Of a stretch of 64,000 nt of DNA, positions 53,217 through 61,532 are shown one piece after another. Made by a program: the position numbers and the translations under genes. The DNA is from Streptomyces hokutonensis (GTDB lineage: Bacteria > Actinomycetota > Actinomycetes > Streptomycetales > Streptomycetaceae). The stretch is from assembly GCF_000376565.1 (NCBI RefSeq), contig NZ_BARG01000041.1, positions 40,934 to 104,933 of the forward strand, in the 5' to 3' direction. The notes under the pieces were generated by a model. The model had not been told where the DNA came from. It saw only the letters and a list, made by a program, of their open reading frames with translations, and did not search any database. Within the stretch, counting starts at the first letter, position 1. Each line of letters starts with the position of its first letter.

Positions 53217-54323
53217 TCACGGATTCCACCGCCTCGGCGGGAGGCCGTTCGCGATGCGGTCGCGGTTGTCGCGGTAGTGGTAGTGGACGCGGTCCTCGAT
53301 CGGCACGGGGCGGAACGTGTCGGGCACGGGCCCGCCCGTACGGCGCTCCAGCTTCTGCTTCAGGAGGCGGGCCGTCGTGGTTCCCAGGTAGGCGATCTCC
53401 TCGAAGCCCTTCTTGACCTCCTCCTCGCTCAGGTCCGGCTCCGCCCGGCATTCCTCGCAGATGCCGTTGATGATCTTCGCCGTCCGCTCGTCGGCGTCGC
53501 AGGTGGCGCACGCCATGAGCACGCGGGTCACACGGGCGCGGAGGGGGCGGGTCTCGGCGGCGTCGTTCTTCTTCGGCGGCATCTTTGTCTCCAATCGGTT
53601 GCGGGCCAGTCCGCCCGGGTTCGTGATGGTGGGTGGCAGTCCGTCGGTCAGCGCGCGGGCCATGTCGGCCGGGGTAGCGCCTCGTGTCAGCCACTCGGCG
53701 GCGAGGGGTTCGAGGGCTCGGCACTCGGCTTCGGAGAGGGACATGCGGGGGTCTGCGGCGCGGAGTTGGGCGAGTGCGCGGTACGCGGCGCTGGGCTCGG
53801 GGGTCTGGTCCGTCTCCGGCGTCCCGTCGATCTCGCTCTCGCGGTCGCTCTCCGGCGCAGGGGTCGGGGTCGGGGTCGGGTCTTCCGTCCTCGCCAGGCC
53901 CGGCTGGTAGTCGTGCGTGACGTCCCTGCCGTGGCGCTCGCGCGCGAACTCCGCCCACCACTGCGCCGACCTGGGCGTACGCGACCAGTACGTCCGCGTC
54001 ACCCACCGCATCGAGTTGTCCTCGACGGTGATGTGTTCCTTGATCCAGCGCAGGTGGCCGGCCTCGGTGAGGCTCTTGAGCGATGTACGGCAGGCCTGTT
54101 GGCCGTAACGGGGATGCTCGGCCGCGATCACCTTGTGGCCCATGGCGTGGCCGTTGTCGAGGTGGTCGATGAAGACGGCGAACTCGGCGTCGCGGGGGCT
54201 CAGATGTGCGAAGTCCGGGTCCGCGTGCGGATCTTCGTCACCCGTGGCGCGTTTTCCGTAGCCCGTTTTGGCCATGGGGTGCGACGGGGACGGCAGGGCA
54301 GGGCTAGGCTGGGCGTAAGCCAC
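53217..54323 (-). CDS. Winged-helix protein with C-terminal zinc-finger-like motif
   Basis: 368 residues. A helix-turn-helix domain (about 35-120: LSPRDAEFAVFIDHL, ACRTSLKSLTEAGHLRWI) precedes a Pro/Thr/Glu-rich linker. A helical domain follows (about 180-245), then CATC with 15 residues later CEEC, a possible zinc ribbon. Resembles replication- or plasmid-type wHTH proteins of Streptomyces, but I do not know its role. GTG 54323 follows AAAGAGA. Start of the accessory stretch. Confidence 0.6.
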   Translation of the reverse strand: MAYAQPSPALPSPSHPMAKTGYGKRATGDEDPHADPDFAHLSPRDAEFAVFIDHLDNGHAMGHKVIAAEHPRYGQQACRTSLKSLTEAGHLRWIKEHITVEDNSMRWVTRTYWSRTPRSAQWWAEFARERHGRDVTHDYQPGLARTEDPTPTPTPAPESDRESEIDGTPETDQTPEPSAAYRALAQLRAADPRMSLSEAECRALEPLAAEWLTRGATPADMARALTDGLPPTITNPGGLARNRLETKMPPKKNDAAETRPLRARVTRVLMACATCDADERTAKIINGICEECRAEPDLSEEEVKKGFEEIAYLGTTTARLLKQKLERRTGGPVPDTFRPVPIEDRVHYHYRDNRDRIANGLPPRRWNP

Positions 54324-54352
54324 GATCGAGTCTCTTTCGATCCGTAGGTCTA

Positions 54353-54389
54353 GGCCCCGGAGCCGGTGTTGGTAGCACCGACCGGGGCC
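54353..54389 (-). repeat. GC hairpin in leader of winged-helix gene
   Basis: GGCCCCGG/CCGGGGCC (8 bp) stacks on CGGTG/CACCG (5 bp) with small bulges and a 7-nt loop, 30 bp upstream of the GTG start. It could be a leader attenuator or a terminator of transcription coming from the right. Confidence 0.5.
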
Positions 54390-54559
54390 GATCTATTTGC
54401 TGTTTGCCGTGAACCTAGAGTGACTTTACGTTGCGGCGCAAGCTGATCACGGGATGTCACCCGTTCGGATTAAACCCCCCTCAACTCACGTACAGGCTTG
54501 GTTGGTTGGGTTGTTTTCACCCAGCCCAGAAACCAAGAAAAGAGCTCGAAGCCCGGGGC

Positions 54560-54760
54560 TCAAGCTCCGGGGTGAGCTGCGGAGACTCCGGAGAGGAATG
54601 CCGTCCAGGCGGGGGCGGGGAGGGCCAGTTCGGGACCCGTGGCGTTCTTGGAGTCGCGTATGTGGACGGTCAACTGCGGTGTGGGGAGGGCGACCTCGAC
54701 GCAGTTGCCGCCCTCGTCGTCGCTGTAGCTCGACTTGAACCACTTCAGCTGGTCACTCAT
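54560..54760 (-). CDS. DUF397-domain protein
   Basis: 66 residues: LKWFKSSYSDDEGGNCVEVA and VHIRDSKNATGPELALPAPA WTAF are classic DUF397. These small proteins pair with XRE/DUF5753 regulators in Streptomyces (WhiJ-type systems) and probably antagonise them. Start overlaps the regulator stop (54757-54760). Confidence 0.92.
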   Translation of the reverse strand: MSDQLKWFKSSYSDDEGGNCVEVALPTPQLTVHIRDSKNATGPELALPAPAWTAFLSGVSAAHPGA

Positions 54761-55572
54761 GGCTGATCCACCATCCGTTCGACGAAACGGGCCGACTCAA
54801 CGGGACTGAGAGCCTGCGTGCGGATCATGCTAAGTCGCTCGGTCACCCGGCTGACAACCTCCGGATCGGCCGACAGTTCGCTCGCGAACGGGCCCTCCGC
54901 ATAGGCGAACCGCTCGTGGTCGCGGGTCTCCAGCAGCACCATGGACCCCATGAGGGCCGAGGGGATGGCCCGTTCGAAGGGGAGCACCTGCACCGTGACG
55001 TTCCGCAGACGGGACACCTCCAGCAGACGACGCAGCTGTTCGGTGTCCACCAGGGGACTGCGCAGCACCGCCTCGTAGAGAACGAAACTCAGAGCCACTG
55101 GCGGCTTCCGCCCTGTGAGGATGGCCTGTCGCTCGATGCGTCCCTCGATCCGCTCCTCCACCGTCTCCTCGTCCAGGGGCGGGCAGCGGTTCTCGATCAG
55201 CGTGCGCGCGTACCCCGGCGTCTGCAACAGCCCCGGAACGACCGTGGTTTCGTACGACCAGTGGGTGATCGCCTCTTTCTCACGCTCCATGAAGTCCTGA
55301 GCCCGCGACGGGAACTTCTCCTTGTTCAGGTAGTCCTTCGCCGCGCTCAGCAACCCCTCAGCCCGGCACATCCCATCGGCCACGTCGAGCACGCGCGGTG
55401 TCGGCATCCGTACGCCCTGCTCCATCGACTTGATGGTGTCCGGCGCGTAGTTGGAGGCAGCGGCCAGTTCCTCCCGGCTCACGTTGGCCTTGGTGCGCCA
55501 CCGCTTCAGCTGGTTCCCGCTGTACCGCCAGGCCACGGGCGGCAAGGACTTGGCTTTGGGCTGACCCGGCAC
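54757..55572 (-). CDS. XRE-family regulator with DUF5753 domain (WhiJ-like)
   Basis: 271 residues from GTG 55572, which follows GGAGGTGGG at ideal distance; the longer frame to 55647 would leave only 3 bp to the divergent gene. The HTH is LKRWRTKANVSREELAAASN then YAPDTIKSMEQG; the DUF5753 part follows (TTVVPGLLQTPGYARTLIE, FVLYEAVLRSPL). It works with the coupled DUF397 partner, typically in developmental control. A GATACAC palindrome lies just upstream. Confidence 0.9.
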   Translation of the reverse strand: MPGQPKAKSLPPVAWRYSGNQLKRWRTKANVSREELAAASNYAPDTIKSMEQGVRMPTPRVLDVADGMCRAEGLLSAAKDYLNKEKFPSRAQDFMEREKEAITHWSYETTVVPGLLQTPGYARTLIENRCPPLDEETVEERIEGRIERQAILTGRKPPVALSFVLYEAVLRSPLVDTEQLRRLLEVSRLRNVTVQVLPFERAIPSALMGSMVLLETRDHERFAYAEGPFASELSADPEVVSRVTERLSMIRTQALSPVESARFVERMVDQP

Positions 55573-55589
55573 AGCACCCACCTCCGACC

Positions 55590-55609
55590 GATACACCCCG
55601 GCGTGTATC
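55590..55609. promoter_or_regulatory. GATACAC-N6-GTGTATC inverted repeat
   Basis: A perfect 7-bp inverted repeat 18 bp upstream of the XRE regulator start and 48 bp from the divergent hypothetical gene. Likely operator for XRE autoregulation. Confidence 0.5.
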
Positions 55610-55656
55610 ACCTCAGTCACTACCGGGCGTAGCTTCGTGTACGCCACCGTGTGACC

Positions 55657-56061
55657 ATGACCGCCTCAATTCACCTGCCGGACTGGATCCCCGCGTCCGG
55701 CCACCAACTCCGCCTCACCGGCGTCCACTTCGACGCCGTACGCATCGAAGGCGTACGGGGAGAACGGGTCGCCGCGCGTCTCATCGAGGCCGCCGACGGG
55801 GATGCGGGGCCTGTTGTCTGTGAGGCGGCGGGGTTCCGGTGGATGTACTTCCTGCTGGCGCCCGGAGAGGTGCACCGGCACAACTGGCCTTTGGGTGTGC
55901 AGCAGTTCGGCGGCCGGGGCACTCGTACCGTCACGTACATCGGGATTCCGGCGCTCGACGGGAACACGTGGCCGTTGCGGTGGTACAGCGAGCCTACGGT
56001 TACGGCGCCGTTTGTGGAGGCGGGGCGGTTGGGGGCGGTGCTGGCGCTGGTGGGGGCGTAG
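55657..56061 (+). CDS. Hypothetical protein
   Basis: 134 residues (MTASIHLPDWIPASGHQLRL onward) with FRWMYFLLAPGEVHRHNWPL and WPLRWYSEPTVTAPFV. It has no signal peptide and is compact and beta-rich. I recognise no domain. No ribosome site is seen before ATG 55657. Its stop is 1 bp from the stop of the convergent NB-ARC gene, so no terminator separates them. Confidence 0.55.
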   Translation: MTASIHLPDWIPASGHQLRLTGVHFDAVRIEGVRGERVAARLIEAADGDAGPVVCEAAGFRWMYFLLAPGEVHRHNWPLGVQQFGGRGTRTVTYIGIPALDGNTWPLRWYSEPTVTAPFVEAGRLGAVLALVGA

Positions 56062-56062
56062 G

Positions 56063-58480
56063 TCAGGGTTGTTGGGCGCGCGCGGTGGCGAGATTCGCGC
56101 GGACGGCCTTTGTCGTCGGGTGGTCCTCACCCAGTACACGAAGACAACCGGCAAGTGCCTGTTCGTAGAGCGGGATCGCGCGCGCCACATCCCCCGACTC
56201 CTGATGGGCGTAAGCCAGGTTGTTCCGCGAAGCCAGCGTGTCCGGGTGATCCTCACCCAACACCCGCACACGATCCTCCAACGTCCGCTCGTACAACGAG
56301 ATCGCCCGCACCACATCCCCCGACACCCGGTACGCGCCGGCCAGGTTGTTCCGCGAAATCAGCGTGTCCGGGTGATCCTCACCCAACACCCGCACACGAT
56401 CCTCCAACGTCCGCTCAAACAACGGGACCGCCCGCACCACATCCCCCGACACCCGGTACGCGCCGGCCAGGTTGTTCCGCGAAATCAGCGTGCTCGGATC
56501 ATCCTCACCGAAGAGCCGGGTAGCCGCTGCCACAGAGCGGACAAAGCAGTCGGTTGCCTGACTCAACTGCCCTTGCTCCTGGAGGAACTGACCCGCCAGA
56601 GTGAGGATCGAATCAATCTCATCCGTGTCCTCGCCCGGATCGTACGCGTCAAGGATGGCTTCGACGTGGGGAAGCAAAGCTCTCCACGTCGGCCAGCCCG
56701 CAACGTTTCTACGGGGATCGCGCGGAAGCTCGTCAAGCATCAGCTCCATGGCCCGTTCACGCGCGGCCAGGATGCGCACCTGATCACGATGCGGATCGTC
56801 CGCCGACAGTGTGCGGGCCACCATCTGGACCAGGCGGTGGATGCCGACCCCCGCCCGGTCGAGCGTGATCATGTTGTAGTCGGCCAACAACCCCAGGAGC
56901 TGGGCAAGGTCCACCGGATCCTCAGCAAGCGGTTTGAACAGAGATCGCGGAATGCCTGTCGGGGCGTACCACGCCGCGATCCGCAAGATCTCCACCGCCC
57001 TGGGGTCCTGCTCCTCAAGCACGTCCAGCGTGATGCGCCAGATCCGCGCAACCGTCCGCGCAGGGTCAAAGCCGCCCGGTGCCGCAGCCGTCGCACGCGC
57101 CGGATACTGCTCCAGCATGGCCCGGTACGCGGCGATCGAGACCTCCCTCTGTGCGATGAAGGCGCCGGCCTGTTCCAGAGCGAGCGGCAGATGACCAAGT
57201 TCCTCCGCCAGCGCACGGGCCTCGTCTTCCTCACCGCCCCCGACGAGACCCGCCAAGAGGGCCAACGAAGCCTCCTGATCCAGCACACGCAACGAGATCG
57301 GCTCGCACACCCAACCCCGCTTGTACCGGCTCGTGATCAAGTGACGCCCGGATGCCCGTAGTTGACCCGTCCAGGCATGCACATCCCCCGGCTTCTCCGC
57401 GTTGTCGAAAACCAGCAGCCACCCGGGGTGCGTCTGCAACCACCCGACAGCCCACTCGGCGGCCTGCGTAGTGGTGAGGTCTGACGACTCCTTGCCCCGC
57501 AGCCGCACAGTCAGCGCCGCGAATCCCGCCTCGATCAGCTCAGGTGTGTCCGAGCGGATCCACCACACCAGCCGATACGCCCCCGCATGCTCATGCGCGT
57601 AGTGAAGTGCCAGCGTCGTCTTCCCGACGCCCCCAAGCCCATGCACCGTCTGTGTGATCGTCTGCGACTCCGCCGACAGAGCCCGCTCCAGCTCGGCCAT
57701 CACCTCCACCCTGCCGACGAAGATCGGCGAGGGCAGCTCCGGCAAGTTGTTCACGCCCGGCGGGACTTCGACGTCGTACGCCGTACGCCGCGGCCCCTCA
57801 AGCTCAACAGTTGCAACGTCCTCCGGAACCAACTCCCCCACCGCCGCCACGAACCCGGGCCGCGCCACCAGTGAAGCCACCGACACCGCCGTCAACTGAT
57901 CCCCGTCGTAATCCCGCCGCCGATCAATCGTCACGACCCCGATGAGCCGCCCCCTCACGAAGAGCGCCGCCCCGGAAGCGCCCGCCCAGACACCCGGCAC
58001 GGCGACCTGGTCGACGTACGCCGTGATCAGCCCACCCGACTTGAGCCCCGTCAGCCTCTCGATGTGGCCGCGGATCTCCTTCGTGTCCCGGATGCCGTCC
58101 CGTACCTCGGACTTGGGGAAGCCGACCGCAACGCACACAAGCCGCCCCTCATCCGCGACGACCGGGCCGCCGTCGATCCGGCCCCAGCGGACAGGTTCAG
58201 TACCCGCCGGCGGCACCCATCCCGGATCCGTGATCCTGACCAACGCCCCGTCAGCCTGCGGCTCCCGCTCCAGATCAGGCAGTGGCTCTGTCAGCGGCCA
58301 CAACACTTCCGCCGCAAGCCATTTGGAGTCACCGCCAAGACCCCTGACCTCCAAGACCCCACGGCCCAGCACATTGTGAAGAGCCGTCAGGACGATGTCG
58401 TCCGCGACCAGGTAACCGGTCCCCGAACACTTCCCGACCGGATTCCAGATCTCCACGACCCGCCGCACGTCCACAGCCAC
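56063..58480 (-). CDS. NLR-like protein: trypsin + NB-ARC + TPR
   Basis: 805 residues. Residues 1-215 form a trypsin-like domain with a plausible triad H35 (TALHNV), D77 (ADGALVRI) and S169 (GASGAAL). Residues 250-560 form an NB-ARC/STAND ATPase with Walker A GLGGVGKTT (281-289), Walker B WLLVFDNAE (354-362), ITSR sensor near 382 and a GLPL-like HLPLAL near 433. Four TPRs of about 42 residues follow at the C-terminus. The design is that of animal and plant NLRs: sensor repeats, NTP switch, protease output. GTG/ATG region at 58480 lies 24 bp after a TRYPCO2-like gene. No signal peptide. Confidence 0.9.
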   Translation of the reverse strand: MAVDVRRVVEIWNPVGKCSGTGYLVADDIVLTALHNVLGRGVLEVRGLGGDSKWLAAEVLWPLTEPLPDLEREPQADGALVRITDPGWVPPAGTEPVRWGRIDGGPVVADEGRLVCVAVGFPKSEVRDGIRDTKEIRGHIERLTGLKSGGLITAYVDQVAVPGVWAGASGAALFVRGRLIGVVTIDRRRDYDGDQLTAVSVASLVARPGFVAAVGELVPEDVATVELEGPRRTAYDVEVPPGVNNLPELPSPIFVGRVEVMAELERALSAESQTITQTVHGLGGVGKTTLALHYAHEHAGAYRLVWWIRSDTPELIEAGFAALTVRLRGKESSDLTTTQAAEWAVGWLQTHPGWLLVFDNAEKPGDVHAWTGQLRASGRHLITSRYKRGWVCEPISLRVLDQEASLALLAGLVGGGEEDEARALAEELGHLPLALEQAGAFIAQREVSIAAYRAMLEQYPARATAAAPGGFDPARTVARIWRITLDVLEEQDPRAVEILRIAAWYAPTGIPRSLFKPLAEDPVDLAQLLGLLADYNMITLDRAGVGIHRLVQMVARTLSADDPHRDQVRILAARERAMELMLDELPRDPRRNVAGWPTWRALLPHVEAILDAYDPGEDTDEIDSILTLAGQFLQEQGQLSQATDCFVRSVAAATRLFGEDDPSTLISRNNLAGAYRVSGDVVRAVPLFERTLEDRVRVLGEDHPDTLISRNNLAGAYRVSGDVVRAISLYERTLEDRVRVLGEDHPDTLASRNNLAYAHQESGDVARAIPLYEQALAGCLRVLGEDHPTTKAVRANLATARAQQP
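56216..56593 (-). repeat. 126-bp tandem repeats encoding TPRs
   Basis: Repeat boundaries CAGGTTGTTCCGCGAA fall at 56216, 56342 and 56468, exactly 126 bp (42 codons) apart. Copies two and three are almost identical, both encoding SRNNLAGAYRVSGDVVRA, while outer copies have diverged. Recent duplication is implied. Confidence 0.85.
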
Positions 58481-58504
58481 AGGCCAACACCCCCGTGTTC
58501 CCCG

Positions 58505-58816
58505 TTACTTGGGGCGTTCCCCGGAGTCGTCCGCGATACGCCGATCCTCGCCGTCGGCGTCGACCGGCTGGAGCGTGAGCTTCACGCGGCTCGTCGTGCC
58601 CTTCGACCGGGCCACCTTCGCCTCCGCGCCGAACGGGAGCACCAAGACCTTCGCCCGTGCCTCTCCGTCCTTCTTCATGTCCACGGCGAACTCGATCTCC
58701 ACCGGGCCCGTCCGGAACTGGATCTCCTGCCCCGCCCCGTCCCGCGCCGCCTGCTGAAGCTCCGCGCGGATCGCCCCGATCGCCTCGGCCAGCCCCATCC
58801 ATACCTCATCGGCCAT
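58505..58816 (-). CDS. TRYPCO2-like small protein
   Basis: 103 residues: MADEVWMGLAEAIGAIRAEL is followed by GQEIQFRTGPVEIEFAVDMK and a strand-rich end (SRVKLTLQPVD). This matches the trypsin-co-occurring domain 2 described by Aravind and colleagues in predicted conflict systems. It lies 24 bp upstream of the trypsin-NB-ARC gene on the same strand, so the pair is an operon and the small protein is a likely regulator or target of the protease. ATG 58816 is chosen for the conserved start. Confidence 0.75.
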   Translation of the reverse strand: MADEVWMGLAEAIGAIRAELQQAARDGAGQEIQFRTGPVEIEFAVDMKKDGEARAKVLVLPFGAEAKVARSKGTTSRVKLTLQPVDADGEDRRIADDSGERPK

Positions 58817-58896
58817 CGGGCGTCCCCCTCGTCCCCGTACACGCACTGTGGGGCGCAGCGTACTCGCCGCGCCCCACAACGTGCCGTGGAAAAGCC

Positions 58897-59559
58897 CTAC
58901 TTGACCGGCCTGATCCCCAGCGGCTCGCCGATCTCCTCCGCCATGACCCGCCCCGCCTCGAACTCCAGCGTCTCGTCGCCCATGACGCTCTGGTCAGTGT
59001 CCAAGCCGTCGAGTTCGGCGAGGGGCTGGTTCAACCGCACATGAGCCACCACCGACTGAAGCGCACGCAGCGTCGCCGACGCCGTCGAGCCCCAGTTGGA
59101 GAAGTAGGAGAACTGCCACCACCACAGGGCCTCCGTGGTGCGGCCCGCGCGGTAGTGGGCCATGCCGTGGCGGAGGTCGGTGATGAGGTCGGCGAGGTCG
59201 TCGGAGATGCGGGCCGGGACCGGGGCCTTGCGCGGCTCGTAGGGGTCGAAGACCTCCGAGTAGACGTCGATCGGCTCCAGCATCACCGCGAAGCGCTCGC
59301 GGAGTTCGTCCACGTCCGGCTCCGGGCCCAGGTCGGGCTCGTAGCGCTCGTCGGGGACGATGTCCTCGTGCGCGCCCAACCGGCCGCCGGCCAGGAGGAG
59401 TTGGGAGACCTCCAGGAGGAGGAAGGGGACCGCGGAGTCGGGGTCCTCGCCCTTCGCTACCTCCGACACGGCCACCAGGAAGCTCTCGACCTGGTCCGCG
59501 ATCTGGACCGCGAAGTCGTCCGGGTCCTGCGCGGTGGCATGCAGTGTGGCGTCAGACAT
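58897..59559 (-). CDS. DUF5063 protein
   Basis: 220 residues, acidic and helical, with FAVQIADQVESFLVAVSEVA and DLRHGMAHYRAGRTTEALWW followed by WQFSYFSNWG, typical of DUF5063. The function is unknown; in streptomycetes it is regularly coupled to recR. It overlaps the recR stop by 8 bp, so translation is coupled. Confidence 0.85.
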   Translation of the reverse strand: MSDATLHATAQDPDDFAVQIADQVESFLVAVSEVAKGEDPDSAVPFLLLEVSQLLLAGGRLGAHEDIVPDERYEPDLGPEPDVDELRERFAVMLEPIDVYSEVFDPYEPRKAPVPARISDDLADLITDLRHGMAHYRAGRTTEALWWWQFSYFSNWGSTASATLRALQSVVAHVRLNQPLAELDGLDTDQSVMGDETLEFEAGRVMAEEIGEPLGIRPVK

Positions 59560-60151
59560 CTAGGAGTCGTCTCCCCTCGAAGGCGCGGCCGAGGGTCACC
59601 TCGTCCGCGTATTCCAGGTCTCCGCCCACCGGGAGGCCGCTGGCCAGGCGGGTGACCTTGAGGCCCATGGGCTTGATCATGCGGGCGAGGTACGTGGCCG
59701 TGGCCTCGCCTTCCAGATTCGGGTCCGTGGCAAGGATCAGCTCCGTGACCGTACCGTCGGCCAACCGCGCGAGAAGTTCTCGTATACGCAGGTCGTCCGG
59801 TCCGACACCTTCGATCGGGCTGATCGCGCCGCCGAGGACGTGGTACTTGCCCCGGAATTCGCGCGTACGTTCGACCGCTACGACGTCCTTCGGTTCCTCG
59901 ACCACGCAGATCACCGAGAGGTCGCGGCGCGGGTCGCGGCAGATGCCGCACAGCTCTTCCTGCGCAACGTTTCCGCAGGTCGCGCAGAAGCGGACCTTCG
60001 CCTTGACCTCCATCAGGCACTGCGCGAGCCGGCGGACGTCCGTCGGCTCGGCCTGCAGGATGTGGAAGGCGATCCGCTGCGCGCTCTTGGGACCGACGCC
60101 GGGGAGCCGCCCCAACTCGTCGATGAGGTCCTGGACCACGCCCTCGTACAA
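59552..60151 (-). CDS. recR: Recombination mediator RecR
   Basis: 199 residues. N-terminal helix-hairpin-helix LGRLPGVGPKSAQRIAFHIL, four-Cys zinc finger FCATCGNVAQEELCGIC, and a Toprim domain (ICVVEEPKDVVAVE to ATDPNLEGEATA). It helps load RecA with RecO/F. The start is TTG 60151 with AGGAAGGG about 11 nt upstream. Confidence 0.95.
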   Translation of the reverse strand: MYEGVVQDLIDELGRLPGVGPKSAQRIAFHILQAEPTDVRRLAQCLMEVKAKVRFCATCGNVAQEELCGICRDPRRDLSVICVVEEPKDVVAVERTREFRGKYHVLGGAISPIEGVGPDDLRIRELLARLADGTVTELILATDPNLEGEATATYLARMIKPMGLKVTRLASGLPVGGDLEYADEVTLGRAFEGRRLLDV

Positions 60152-60178
60152 CGGACTGCCTGCCCTTCCTGGAGGTCC

Positions 60179-60202
60179 TACGGTGCGTACGTACGTACCG
60201 TA
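60179..60202. promoter_or_regulatory. 24-bp near-perfect palindrome between ybaB and recR
   Basis: TACGGTGCGTAC and GTACGTACCGTA are complementary except for one position. It occupies the 68-bp gap between the two genes and might be an operator for recR or a weak processing hairpin. Confidence 0.45.
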
Positions 60203-60219
60203 GTTGGCCGTGGGTCGTC

Positions 60220-60564
60220 TTAGAAAGGCAGACCCGGAATACCGCTGCCGCCGCCCAGTCCCTGCGCGAGCGGGCCGAGCTTCTGCTGCTGGAGGGTCTG
60301 CGCGTTCTCGTTGGCCGCCTGGACGGCCGCGACGATGAGGTCGGCGAGCGTCTCGGTGTCGTCCGGGTCGACCGCCTTCGGGTCGATCTTCAGCGCGCGC
60401 AGCTCGCCGGCACCCGTGACGGTGGCCTTGACCAGGCCGCCGCCGGCCTGTCCGTCGACCTCGGTCCGCGCCAGTTCCTCCTGCGCGTTCGCCAGGTCCT
60501 GCTGCATCTTCTGGGCCTGCTGCAGCAGCTGCTGCATATTGGGCTGGCCACCACCGGGAATCAC
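60220..60564 (-). CDS. YbaB/EbfC nucleoid-associated protein
   Basis: 114 residues from GTG 60564 after AGGAG. Contains MQQLLQQAQKMQQDLANAQE and GGLVKATVTGAGELRALKID. A small dimeric DNA-binding protein usually found with recR, as here. dnaX, the usual upstream neighbour, is absent. Confidence 0.92.
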   Translation of the reverse strand: MIPGGGQPNMQQLLQQAQKMQQDLANAQEELARTEVDGQAGGGLVKATVTGAGELRALKIDPKAVDPDDTETLADLIVAAVQAANENAQTLQQQKLGPLAQGLGGGSGIPGLPF

Positions 60565-60806
60565 GATCAGCTCCTGGTTTCGTACGGCTGTCCGGGCGAG
60601 GTTTTTCCCGCTCGGCACGAGCCTACGTGGTCCGAGCAGTCATCGCTTCAGCACTCTTTCGAGTGAGTCCTTACCGCGTCCTATACCTGATCAACACCCA
60701 CTTCCGGGCGGAAAAGCGGTGAAACCGGAGCCTTCGCCACCCATTGGGCGGTAGGAAGGATCCGGCACATCAGCATCAGGTGTCACACAACGTAAGGGAG
60801 TGCCGG

Positions 60807-61526
60807 GTGGGTCAGCCGGAGATTCAGCCCGAGGGTGGCGATCTGGCCGGGCGGACGTTTCCGCTCGGTGACTGGGGCGAGCCCGCGGCCCGGCTGGACG
60901 AGCTGTACCGGTGGGTCGAGCGCGGGGCGCTGGAGACGGCGGCCTGGTACCTCGCGGACCGGGTGTGGAAGCGGCGCGGGGCGCGGGTGCTGCGTACGGG
61001 CGCGGTGCTGGGCGCGGTCGCCGGGGCCGGGCTGCCGCTGCTCGACCTCACCGGGGTGGTGGCCGGGCTGGCCGCCTGGGGCTATCTCGCGTTGCTGCTC
61101 GGGGCGGCGTGCGTGGCCGGGGACCGGCTCTTCGGGATGACGTCCGGGTGGATGAGGGACGTGGCTACGGCGCAGGCGGTGCAGCGGCGTCTTCAGGTGC
61201 TCCAGTTCGACTGGGCGTCGGAGGGCGTGCGGGAGGTGCTGGGACCGGCCGACGGGACGGCGAGCGAGGCCGCGGACCGGTGTCTGGGGGTGCTGCGGCG
61301 GTTCTCGGAGGACGTGACGGAGCTGGTGCGGATGGAGACGGCCGACTGGATGGTGGAGTTCCGCACGGGCTCGGCACCGCTGGGCATCCAGTCGACGGTG
61401 GCCGGCGGGGGGCGGCAGGAGGGGACCGTCGTCCACGGCAGGTTCCCGATGCCGCCGGGCCCGGGCGGACCGGGCGGCGGCAGCCGGCCGAACATGCCGC
61501 GGCAGCGTCCGCCCGAGCCCCGCTGA
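60807..61526 (+). CDS. SLATT-domain two-TM protein
   Basis: 239 residues from GTG 60807 (ribosome site AAGGGAG). A helix (about 26-60, ARLDELYRWVERGALETAAW) is followed by two membrane segments (61-80, 85-106) and a long helical region with MRDVATAQAVQRRLQVLQFD, the plan of SLATT (SMODS and SLOG associating 2TM effector) proteins thought to form pores. The tail is Gly/Pro-rich. No CD-NTase or SLOG gene is nearby, so it is an orphan. Divergent from ybaB. Confidence 0.8.
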   Translation: MGQPEIQPEGGDLAGRTFPLGDWGEPAARLDELYRWVERGALETAAWYLADRVWKRRGARVLRTGAVLGAVAGAGLPLLDLTGVVAGLAAWGYLALLLGAACVAGDRLFGMTSGWMRDVATAQAVQRRLQVLQFDWASEGVREVLGPADGTASEAADRCLGVLRRFSEDVTELVRMETADWMVEFRTGSAPLGIQSTVAGGGRQEGTVVHGRFPMPPGPGGPGGGSRPNMPRQRPPEPR

Positions 61527-61532
61527 CGTGGG

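Noticed and set aside
53217..54323. Plasmid replication initiator
   Set aside because: The wHTH resembles such proteins, but there is no iteron, relaxase, integrase or transfer gene in the vicinity to support an integrated plasmid.
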